Notes under the pieces: model-generated
What the model saw: only the letters and a program-made list of their open reading frames with translations
What the model was told of the DNA's origin: nothing
Database searches by the model: none
Source of the DNA: Gordonia aichiensis NBRC 108223
GTDB taxonomy: Bacteria > Actinomycetota > Actinomycetes > Mycobacteriales > Mycobacteriaceae
NCBI RefSeq assembly: GCF_000332975.1
Contig: NZ_BANR01000004.1
Location: 124,001-188,000, forward strand
Direction: 5' to 3'
Length of the DNA: 64,000 bases
Translations under genes and position numbers: made by a program
Part shown: in pieces, positions 9,013 to 17,024 of the stretch
Numbering within the stretch: the first letter of the stretch is position 1
Layout of the letters: the number at the start of each line of letters is the position of its first letter

Positions 9013-9055
9013 GTGAGCTAAGTTACTCGTCGGTATATCGAATAACCTAGCTCAC
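9013..9055. promoter_or_regulatory. 17-bp inverted repeat in the leader of the second LAL gene
   Basis: The arms GTGAGCTAAGTTACTCG (9013-9029) and CGAATAACCTAGCTCAC (9039-9055) pair at 15 of 17 positions around a 9-nt spacer. It lies 17-59 bp upstream of GTG 8996 and has no T-run, so an operator is likelier than a terminator. Confidence 0.5.
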
Positions 9056-9142
9056 TCGACCTGCTCGGGTGTGTCCGGGTTGCCGCGATGGCAGCGCGCA
9101 GAGGGCGTGCGCAGGAGGCTGCACCAGGGGTCGGCACACACG

Positions 9143-9178
9143 ACGGTGCCCACGACCGGGTGTGGTCGCGGGCACCGT
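9143..9178 (-). terminator. Hairpin terminator after the first GjpA-like gene
   Basis: ACGGTGCCCACGACC and GGTCGCGGGCACCGT pair at 14 of 15 positions around a 6-nt loop, 32 bp past the stop codon at 9210. There is no long T-run, as is common for hairpin terminators in high-GC actinobacteria. Confidence 0.6.
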
Positions 9179-9209
9179 TGAGTGGAGTCCGGTCGGACTG
9201 TCGTTACTG

Positions 9210-10886
9210 CTACTCCGAGGCGGAACCGCTCTGCGACGATGACGATCCGCTGCTCGTCGTAGCGCTCGAATCGGCTCCGGAGCTCGGCGCGGTCGGGCCG
9301 GATGCAGATGCGTCGTCAGAGGCTGCAGCGCCCGAGCCCTCGGTGTCGGCGGAGCCGGTGCCGCCCGACGCCTCCGATCCGGTCGTGGTGCCGGAGTCGG
9401 TCGACGACGCCGGGGTATCGCTCGGAGCGTCGGTTGCGGGGGTGTTGCCGCCGTCTGTCGCCGCCGACGGTCCTCCGGTCGCGGGTGTTGCGTCATCCGA
9501 CGTGGCATCAGACGACTCTGAAACAGACGACTCTGAGGCGGCGGTCTCCTGCACCGAATCGCCCGACGTCGCGTTCTCCGACGCTCCGGATGACGAGGTC
9601 TTCGACGCCGAAGCTGCTGATTCCGAAGCGGTGTCGTCGGAAGCCCTCGCGGTGGTCCCCGGCCCTGCCTGCCCCGCGCTCGCCGGCGTGTGCGCCGCGC
9701 TGATCAGGGGCGAACTCACCACTGCCGATGCGTCGACCGTCTGCGACGTGGTCGGGGGCACCGGTGCCAGGACGCCGGCGATGCGCTGCTGGATGTACTG
9801 CAGTGCACCGAGCGTGCCGGGAAGGAAGATCTTGATCTGGCCGTCGTCGAAAGTGATGTTGAGCTTCGGGCCGAGTAGGCCGCCGTTGACCACCGGGTAG
9901 TCACCGAGGCCGATCATGTTGCCGACGCTGGGGCCGTAGCCGCCGTTGAGGAGGCCGTCGAGCATCACCCCGGGAGCCTGCAGCAGTGCGGAGGCCAAGG
10001 CATCCATATCCCCGGCGGCAACGCCATCGACGACGGTCTGGACGGCATGCCCGAGGGCTCCGATGCCGCCACCGAGGGGGCTGATGATGCCCATCCCCGT
10101 GAACAGTGCGACCTCCTGCAGTTGGCCGACGACCCGCTTGCCTGCATTGAACGGTTCCGACAATGCACTGCTGATCTGGTCATTGGGGATTGCTCCCGCG
10201 AATGCCAGACCCAGATCGAGCGGCACGTCCAGAATCTTCCCCAGCGCAGGAAGTAGAGGGCCAGACGAGGGATTGATCGCTGCGAAGATCGGGACAACCG
10301 CGACCAGCAGCATGTTGTTCATCGCTGATTCGATGTCCCCGTCCTGCAGCGCATTGGTCACCGCTTCGAGTAACGGCGGGACGTCGTTGCGTAATGCGTC
10401 GGCCACGTCCTCGCCCGCACCCGCCAGACCGGCGCCGAGACCGGTTATTGATGCGGTCGCTTCTTTCCACAGGGCGGGGAAGTTCGGTGACTTGCCTTCC
10501 TTCCATTCGCCGTTGATCGCCCCGCTCGCCACGCCGTTGATCACGTTGAGCTGGTTCTGCAGGATTTGGCTCAGGATCGGGAATGCCTTGTCGGACGAAC
10601 CGGCCTGCAGTTCTTCGATGTTGGCGAGTGCACGCTCGATGGCGTCGGCGTAGATCTGGGTCGGGTCCACCGCAGCCTCGGTGTCCGTCGACTCGGTGGC
10701 TGTCGCCGCAGCTCCGATGGGCACGGTGGCGGCTCGATCGGGCGCCGTCGTTGCGGCGACCGGATTCGCGGCGATCGTTGCTGCCTGGCTCACGGTCGGG
10801 ACTGCTGCGATCACGGCAGCACTCGCAACGGACATTCCGGCGAGGGCCAGTGCGCCCACCCCCGGGCGAACGGCAACGTTCTTCAT
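9210..10886 (-). CDS. GjpA-like exported protein, candidate cell-wall porin (copy 1)
   Basis: The 558-residue precursor has an N-terminal export signal (VGALALAGMSVASAAVIAAV, cleavage likely after SQAA). A helical, Gly/Ala-rich body of about 350 residues follows, with conserved-looking elements such as GMGIISPLGGG, APGVMLDGLLNGGYGPSVG and GTLGALQYIQQRI. The last 170 residues are a Ser/Thr/Ala/Gly tail. The body resembles proteins annotated in Gordonia as outer-membrane porin GjpA; this is from memory and not checked. ATG 10886 follows AGGAGTGAGC, so it is preferred to GTG 10892, which overlaps that site. A paralogue lies directly upstream in the same orientation. Confidence 0.6.
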   Translation of the reverse strand: MKNVAVRPGVGALALAGMSVASAAVIAAVPTVSQAATIAANPVAATTAPDRAATVPIGAAATATESTDTEAAVDPTQIYADAIERALANIEELQAGSSDKAFPILSQILQNQLNVINGVASGAINGEWKEGKSPNFPALWKEATASITGLGAGLAGAGEDVADALRNDVPPLLEAVTNALQDGDIESAMNNMLLVAVVPIFAAINPSSGPLLPALGKILDVPLDLGLAFAGAIPNDQISSALSEPFNAGKRVVGQLQEVALFTGMGIISPLGGGIGALGHAVQTVVDGVAAGDMDALASALLQAPGVMLDGLLNGGYGPSVGNMIGLGDYPVVNGGLLGPKLNITFDDGQIKIFLPGTLGALQYIQQRIAGVLAPVPPTTSQTVDASAVVSSPLISAAHTPASAGQAGPGTTARASDDTASESAASASKTSSSGASENATSGDSVQETAASESSVSESSDATSDDATPATGGPSAATDGGNTPATDAPSDTPASSTDSGTTTGSEASGGTGSADTEGSGAAASDDASASGPTAPSSGADSSATTSSGSSSSQSGSASE

Positions 10887-11197
10887 GCTCACTCCTAGTC
10901 AGCGGTGGCAGCGGTCTGATCTGCGTCGGCCCCCGACCGTTCGCCGCCGTGGCACGTCCCGCCACCACCGGACGCGCCGAGGTCGAGGATGCATCGTGAG
11001 GAAGGCGAAGTGAGTGGATGTCGAGAAGTGCGTAGCCGTATGACTCAGCTTGTGATCCACATCTCCTGAGCCGCTCGAAGTGGTCTCATTTCTACCGCTT
11101 CACACCGTGTGGGTGACGGCGACGCCGAAGACGGCCGCCTCGGCGTCCGCAACCGGAAGCGGTCACGGACGCCGAGTCGCTCGGGAAGTGCTGCGGA
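10887..11197. other. Spacer between the two GjpA-like genes
   Basis: It holds the TAGGAGTGA ribosome binding site of copy 1 at its left end and the terminator hairpin of copy 2 at its right end. No -10 box is obvious and no gene is supported. Confidence 0.5.
11139..11176 (-). terminator. Hairpin terminator after the second GjpA-like gene
   Basis: CTCGGCGTCCG (11139-11149) and CGGACGCCGAG (11166-11176) form a perfect 11-bp stem with a 16-nt loop, 22 bp past the stop of the upstream gene. A competing stem (GACGCCGA 11121-11128 with TCGGCGTC 11140-11147) overlaps it. Confidence 0.6.
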
Positions 11198-12845
11198 TCA
11201 GCTCGCCGACAAACCACCCGTCGCCGCACCGGCAGACGCCGCGTCGCCCGACGCCCGGTTGCTCGACGCCCCGTTGCTCGACGCCCGGTTGCTCGATGGG
11301 GTTCCGCTCGACGGGGTCTTCGATGCTGTACGCGAGGAAGTGTCCTTCGATGACTGGCTGGTCGACGCAGTACCGTTCGACGCCGTGCCGTTCGGCGGTG
11401 TAACTGCGCTGGCCGACTGCTCGGCTCCGGTCGAGCCCTGTGTGGTGGGGTTGCTCTCACCGTCGGCGGTCGCGGAGTCCGTGTCCGAGTCGCTGACGGG
11501 AGTCGACGAATCGGACGAATTCGACGCCGAAGAGGGGGACTCGGTGCCGCTCGACCCATTGGTGGCCGCGTCCGTGGTTTCGGTTGCAGCGCCGCCGGAT
11601 TCGGGTGATGTATCAGGTGCGCCGTGTGCGTCCGCGACGGCCGTCGTCGGCGATGGCGTCTGGCCGGATTGTGCTGCCACCAGCGTGGCCATGTCGGCGC
11701 TCACGGACTTCTTCGGCGGCGCCGGGGTGATCGCCTTGAGAATGTCCTGCTGCAACCTCTGCAGCACCCAGCCCGTGCCGGGTATGATCGTGGCGCGGTT
11801 GCCGTCGGCGTCCTTGCCGACGATCTGCAGGCCGCCGCCCAGCAGGCCGCCACTCACGACGCGCAACGAGTCACCGAAGCCCACCAGGCCGCCGATGCTC
11901 GGTCCGTAGCCTCCGTGCAGGAAGCCGTCGAGCGTGATTGCGGGCGCTTGGATCAGGGCGGTCAATGCAGCCTCCAGGTCGTTGTCGCCCAGCGCGTCGA
12001 CCACGTTCTGCACTCCTCGACCGAAGCCGCCGAGTCCGCCTGCCACCGGGCTGATGAGGGCCCATCCCGATGTAGTTGAAGTCGCTCTTGAGCACGACGT
12101 CGAGCACCTTCGACGTGTTCTTCAGCGGTTGGGACAACGCGTTGGCGATATCGGCATTGGGGATCGCACCTGCGGCGATGAGACCGGCGTTGAGCGGGAT
12201 GTTGAGAATCTGGAGCAGCGACGCCGTCGCTCCACCCTTGCCCCCCGGCTTGATGAGCGCGTAGACGGGGGAGATGACCGCCATCAGGAGGTTGTTCATC
12301 GCGCCTTCGATGTCGCCGTTCGACAGCGACCTGGTCACCGCGTCGAGCAACGACGGGAGCTGCTCTTCGAGTGCCTTCGTCAGATTGGTCTGAATGGTGG
12401 TCGCGGCAACGTCGAAACCGTCGAGGATTGCCTTGAGCTGATTCTCCAGGGACGAAAAGTCCGGAGCCTCAACCTGTTTCCACTCGCCGGCGACCGCGCC
12501 GTTGATGACGCCATCGACCAGAGCGGCCTGGTTCGCGAGCAATTGGTTGAGGATGGGGTACTCGGCCTTCGGTGCCGACTTCTGCAGCTTCTCGATCGCG
12601 GCCTGTGCCTTGGCGATCACCGTCTGGTAGATCTCGAGCGGGTTGGCATCGGCGGCCGGTGTGGCGGCCCCGAACTGCGTCACGGCGGCCACAGCAGTGG
12701 TGTGCTGCGCCGTGACGACGGGCGCTGCGGCATACGTGGCTGCCTGGCTCATCGACGGGACGGCCCCGATCACCGCGGCACTCGCCACGGAAACCCCGGC
12801 AAGGGCCATCATGCTCGCCCGTGGGCGAACGGCAGCGTTCATCAT
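11198..12845 (-). pseudogene. GjpA-like exported protein (copy 2), interrupted by a one-base frameshift
   Basis: The N-terminal frame (ATG 12845 after AGGAGTGACA) encodes a signal peptide (MMALAGVSVASAAVIGAV) and a body paralogous to copy 1. After YIGMG it changes into an Arg-rich nonsense frame. The expected continuation (LISPVAGGLGGFGRGVQNVV) is in another frame and runs on through DGFLHGGYGPSIGG to a Ser/Thr/Ala/Asn tail ending at 11198. Removing one base from the GGGCCC run at 12058-12063 restores a single 548-residue frame, matching copy 1 (GMGIISPLGGG). This is either a real inactivating or phase-variable mutation, or a sequencing error in a G/C run. Confidence 0.7.
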
Positions 12846-13005
12846 TGTCACTCCTAGAAACCGGTGGCGAGTAGTCATGAGTGATCGGTGCGGCCGAAGC
12901 GCGCCGATGGTGACGCCGTCGCCACTCGCCGACGCCCACCGCGGATGACTGTGCATGCCGGTTGTCGAAAAGAGACATGGTGCCGCAACGGCGTGGACAA
13001 ATGAC

Positions 13006-15381
13006 TCAGCTTGCGAGGTGGGTCATACCGTCAAGAAGGTGTGTGATAGATCGCAGAACGCTCAGGGCTCCGGCCTTGTCGAGTGGCTCATTGCCGTTGC
13101 CGCATTTGGGAGACTGCACGCACGACGGGCAACCCTGGTCACAGCCGCACTCGGAGATGGCATCCGCGGTCGCCGCGATCCACGTCTCGAACTGTGCGAA
13201 ACCTCGTTCGGCGAATCCCGCGCCACCGAGATAGCCGTCGTAGACGAAGACCGTCGGGAGTCCGGTGTCGGGATGAAGGTTGGTCGAGAGCCCTCCGATA
13301 TCCCAGCGGTCGCATGTCGCGACGAGGGGTAGGAGACCGATCGCGGCATGTTCGGCCGCATGCAGCGCTCCGGGCAGACGCGTCGCGTCGATCCCCGCCT
13401 CGGACAGCGCCTCCGGCGTCAACGTGTACATGACCGCGCGTGTGTGCAGAGTCTGCTGCGGCATATCGAGCTCGACGGCGTCGAGGATCTCGCCGGAGGG
13501 AAGCGATCGTAGATAGCCGACGACCTGATGGCTGACATCGACGTCGACGAATGCCACCGACAGCGGTCCGTATGTTCGCGACGAGACGACGGAGGTGACC
13601 GCGACCTCGGTGGTCTCGCGTGCCGACGTGGTCCAGTCGGGTTCCTCGGGATGCGCCAGCGCGAGGCCCTCATCGAGATCGAGTTCGTCGACGACGTAGC
13701 TCTCGCCCTGGTGGATGTGCACGGCTCCGGGATGCACGGTCGCGGGTGCACGACCGGCGTCGACTGTGCCGAGGAGCTCCGACGACGAGTGGTCGACGAT
13801 GAGGACTTGTCCACCGATGCCGCCGCGAATATCGATGTCGCCGTGGGGTTCCACGCCGGCGGCCGGGTACCAGCCGGCCTTTCGCTTGCGGAGGAGTCCG
13901 TCGGCGGCGAGTTGAAGTACGGCGTCGCGCGCGCCCCATCGCTCGATCTCGTTGTCTCCCAACGGGAACTCCGTAGCTGCGCAGAGCAGGTGCGGCCCCA
14001 GGATGTAGGGATTGGTCGGGTCGATGACAGGAGCCTCGACCGGGGTGGCCAGTAGCGCGTCGGGGTGATGGACGAGATAGGTGTCGAGCGGATCGTCGCG
14101 TGCGACGAGGACGACCAGTGCATCACCCGATTCGCGTTGCCGCCCAGCACGTCCGGCCTGTTGCCAGAACGAGGCGATGGTTCCCGGGTAGCCGGCGATG
14201 ATCACCGCATCGAGCCCGGTGATGTCAACACCGAGCTCGAGTGCGTTGGTGGTTGCGACACCGACGAGTTCTCCATCCGATATCGCGGCCTCGAGTCGAC
14301 GTCGGTCATCTGCAAGGTATCCCGCGCGGTAAGCGGCGACCTTGCCGACGAGGTCGGGAGCGCTGTGTGACAACAGATCACGAGCGCCGAGTGCCGCTAT
14401 CTCGACGCCGCGCCTGCTGCGCCCGAAACAGAGTGTCCTCGCGCCCTCGACGACGAAGTCGGCGAGTAGGCGGGATGCCTCGGCGCCCGCGGATCGTCGT
14501 ACCGGGGCGTCGTTCTCTCCGGTCACTCCTGGTACGAAGGCGGGTTCCCAAAGCGCGACGGTCCGCTCACCTCGCGGCGAACCATCGTCCGTCACGCCGG
14601 CGGCGGGCTCACCGATGAGCCGTTCGAGCGCGGCCGCGGGATCGGCGACGGTTGCGCTGGCCGCGATCACCGTCGGCTCCGATCCGCACGCGCGTGCCAG
14701 ACGCAGTAGTCGACGAAGCACCATCGCGGTGTTGGACCCGAACACCCCTCGGTAGTGGTGACATTCATCGACGACGACGTAGCGCAGATGAGCGAAAAAC
14801 TGTCGCCATTGGCCACGCGACGCGCCGCCGGTGTGTGTCCCTGGTGTTGCGACGCCGGTCAGAATTCCCAGATGCAGCATGTCGGGATTGGTGAAAATCC
14901 ACCGCGAATGCGCGCGGGCCCACTGCCGGATCTCGGGATCGGTGTCGCCGTCGTACGCGCATGGCTGCAGGTGAGAGAAGTCGCGACGCCCGGAGATGAT
15001 TGACGTGAGTGCTTTGAGTTGATCGGCGCCCAGTGCTTTGGTCGGGCTGAGATACAGTGCGGTCGAGTGCGGTTCGGCGAGCAGCGTCGTCAGAATTGGC
15101 ATCTGGTACGACAACGATTTGCCAGATGCGGTTCCGGTGGCAATCGACACATGGCGACCGGCGAATGCGTGATCGGCGGCGGCGGTCTGATGAATCCATG
15201 GTTGTCCGATTCCGCTATCGACCAATGCGTTCTTGACCTCGTCGGAAACCCAATCCGGCCAGGGGGCGAAAGTCGCTGAGCGGGAACCGATTACCGAGAG
15301 GTGAGTTACCGGACTGGAGTCCGGATCTGTTCCGGCAAGCGAGCGACGGAGAAGCTCTGTGCCGAATGTGGAGTGATGCAT
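13006..15381 (-). CDS. DEAD/DEAH-box helicase with DUF1998 cysteine cluster (Rv3649-like)
   Basis: The product is about 791 residues. An SF2 helicase core carries the P-loop region IATGTASGKSLSYQ, motif II DECHHY, motif III SATV and motif VI QQAGRAGRQ. The C-terminal DUF1998-type region holds four closely spaced cysteines (CGCDQGCPSCVQSPKCGNG), a probable metal site. Related proteins act in nucleic-acid repair or processing; the substrate of this one is not known from sequence. It is divergent from cspA and matches Rv3649 in position. ATG 15381 is chosen; TTG 15429 in the same frame would add 16 residues. Neither has a strong ribosome binding site. Confidence 0.85.
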   Translation of the reverse strand: MHHSTFGTELLRRSLAGTDPDSSPVTHLSVIGSRSATFAPWPDWVSDEVKNALVDSGIGQPWIHQTAAADHAFAGRHVSIATGTASGKSLSYQMPILTTLLAEPHSTALYLSPTKALGADQLKALTSIISGRRDFSHLQPCAYDGDTDPEIRQWARAHSRWIFTNPDMLHLGILTGVATPGTHTGGASRGQWRQFFAHLRYVVVDECHHYRGVFGSNTAMVLRRLLRLARACGSEPTVIAASATVADPAAALERLIGEPAAGVTDDGSPRGERTVALWEPAFVPGVTGENDAPVRRSAGAEASRLLADFVVEGARTLCFGRSRRGVEIAALGARDLLSHSAPDLVGKVAAYRAGYLADDRRRLEAAISDGELVGVATTNALELGVDITGLDAVIIAGYPGTIASFWQQAGRAGRQRESGDALVVLVARDDPLDTYLVHHPDALLATPVEAPVIDPTNPYILGPHLLCAATEFPLGDNEIERWGARDAVLQLAADGLLRKRKAGWYPAAGVEPHGDIDIRGGIGGQVLIVDHSSSELLGTVDAGRAPATVHPGAVHIHQGESYVVDELDLDEGLALAHPEEPDWTTSARETTEVAVTSVVSSRTYGPLSVAFVDVDVSHQVVGYLRSLPSGEILDAVELDMPQQTLHTRAVMYTLTPEALSEAGIDATRLPGALHAAEHAAIGLLPLVATCDRWDIGGLSTNLHPDTGLPTVFVYDGYLGGAGFAERGFAQFETWIAATADAISECGCDQGCPSCVQSPKCGNGNEPLDKAGALSVLRSITHLLDGMTHLAS

Positions 15382-15782
15382 AGACGAAATATCGTGGTGA
15401 CCGGGTGATCTCGGTGTGCGAGGCCCCAATGGTTGCGAGAGCGTGATTATGTCCTATGGGCAGCCGGTTTTCATTGAAGACGATGTTACCTTTCGGTCTC
15501 GAACGTCGAAAGATCGGGTGGTTTTGGCTCAGAGTGATTGCGATGACTATCCAAGTCGCCCCGAACATGATTGACTGAGTCCGGCCGCAGCTCCCGAGCG
15601 GCCATCGCTCATTGCGGTGATCGCGCGGGATCGGGTTGCAGCCGTGGTACTGAAGTTGTCAGGCGGAGCGGGTTCGTCCACGAACTCTCCCATCCGCGTT
15701 CTCCGAGGTATGGCGGTACGACCGGCCGCGACACGTGACCAGCGTGTCGGGACAGTTTGAATGTATGTAAAGGATTGCAGGA
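15382..15782. other. Divergent control region between the helicase gene and cspA
   Basis: About 400 bp without a gene-like frame. The right end has AAAGGATTGCAGGA directly before the cspA ATG. The length would allow a long cspA leader of the kind known to regulate cold-shock genes, but I cannot place the promoter. Confidence 0.45.
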
Positions 15783-15986
15783 ATGGCACAGGGGACTGTG
15801 AAGTGGTTCAACGCGGAGAAGGGCTTCGGCTTTATTGCTCCCGACGAGGGCAATGACGACGTGTTCGTCCACTACTCGGAGATCCAGGGCAACGGATTCC
15901 GTACCCTCGAGGAGAACCAGCGCGTGGAGTTCGAGGTCGGACAGGGCACCAAGGGTCCGCAGGCGACGGGCGTCCGCGCCGTCTGA
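15783..15986 (+). CDS. cspA: Cold-shock protein, CspA family
   Basis: The 67-residue product is a single cold-shock domain that binds single-stranded RNA/DNA and acts as an RNA chaperone. RNP1 is KGFGFI (residues 13-18) and RNP2 is VFVHY (27-31). The length is the family norm. The ribosome binding site (AGGA) lies close to the ATG, and a strong hairpin terminator follows 33 bp after the stop, so it is transcribed alone. The position matches Rv3648c. Confidence 0.95.
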   Translation: MAQGTVKWFNAEKGFGFIAPDEGNDDVFVHYSEIQGNGFRTLEENQRVEFEVGQGTKGPQATGVRAV

Positions 15987-16018
15987 GACTTCGGCTCGAC
16001 TGACGAGCTTGATCGATG

Positions 16019-16054
16019 CAACGCTCCCGTCCTCTTTCGAGGGCGGGAGCGTTG
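16019..16054 (+). terminator. Rho-independent-type hairpin after cspA
   Basis: A 16-bp stem (CAACGCTCCCGTCCTC with GAGGGCGGGAGCGTTG, one G-U pair) with a 4-nt loop, followed by a short mixed sequence, not a T-run. Confidence 0.75.
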
Positions 16055-16166
16055 CTCTGTTCGGACGACAGTCCGTGACGTGCATGCTGCGCTCGGATGG
16101 CAGTCCGTGACTCGGCAGCACGGCGCGGCGTTGCTCGGGTGCGACACCAGTAGTCCGCGACACCAG

Positions 16167-16172
16167 TATTCT
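16167..16172 (+). promoter_or_regulatory. -10 box TATTCT of a leaderless promoter
   Basis: It sits 6 nt before GTG 16179, which sets that codon as the start of the Rv3647c-like gene. Confidence 0.55.
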
Positions 16173-16178
16173 CTGTGC

Positions 16179-16781
16179 GTGGGCCAACTGGCGTTCTTCT
16201 CCGCCGAACTGGACGAGCCGTCGCTCGACGATCTCGGCGGTCTCCTTGCGGCACACGGACAGTCGTCGCGCGTGACGGGCGGCGGGTCGGGTGCCGGTGG
16301 CGCACGCGTATCGATTGTGTTGTCTGCACCATGGCGGGCGTCGGCCGTCGTCGACGAGATGCGGGCCTGCGGCATCGACACCGAACTGACCGAGTCGGAC
16401 GAGGGTAATCCGCTTGCACGTAGCGTGCTCACGCCGCGGCTCGACGCGCTGCATGCCACTTGGTCACGCGGGGCCGTGAAGGCGGTTCCGGACGGGTGGG
16501 TGCCCGGTGCGCGCGCGCTGCGTCTGTGGACGATCGCCGCGGGTTCGATGGACGCCGGTCACTACCAGCTCGGACTCGATCCCCACGCGCCCGACACCCA
16601 TGCGCAACTCGCGACTGCGCTGATGCGTACCGGGATCGCGCCTACGCTTGTCGGCACACGAATCCACTCGCCCGCGTTGCGGATCTCGGGTCGTCGTCGA
16701 CTCGCCCGTCTCTGCGAATACGTGGGCGAGGCGCCGTCGTATCCGGGTGCGAATGCGCAGTGGCCGGATGTCGCTGACTGA
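16179..16781 (+). CDS. Rv3647c-like conserved protein of unknown function
   Basis: The 200-residue product is soluble, with no signal peptide. It contains VGQLAFFSAELDEPSLDDLGG at the N-terminus and SGRRRLARLCEYVGEAPSYPG near the C-terminus. The cspA - this gene - topA order is the one I recall for Rv3648c-Rv3647c-Rv3646c, which is the main basis for naming it. An upstream GTG/ATG in the same frame would add 33 residues crossing the -10 box; the TATTCT-N6-GTG arrangement argues for GTG 16179. The function is unknown. Confidence 0.72.
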   Translation: MGQLAFFSAELDEPSLDDLGGLLAAHGQSSRVTGGGSGAGGARVSIVLSAPWRASAVVDEMRACGIDTELTESDEGNPLARSVLTPRLDALHATWSRGAVKAVPDGWVPGARALRLWTIAAGSMDAGHYQLGLDPHAPDTHAQLATALMRTGIAPTLVGTRIHSPALRISGRRRLARLCEYVGEAPSYPGANAQWPDVAD

Positions 16782-17024
16782 CGAACGGCGAACCGGTGTA
16801 CGGGGAACCGACGAAGGACACATTTCGTTTCGCCCACGGCATATTCGGCGCTGACCTGGTGTTTTGAGCGCCGGCGTCGTCGAATTGTCCGGCGGATGAG
16901 CGCCCGTCGTGAATTCGGATGTGCAAATGGCGCTATACATAAGGTACAAACCTCAACACGAGACGAGACCTCACCCGCCGGCCGACCGGCACACGGCGGG
17001 CAGGTCCAAACCGAAGGACACCCG

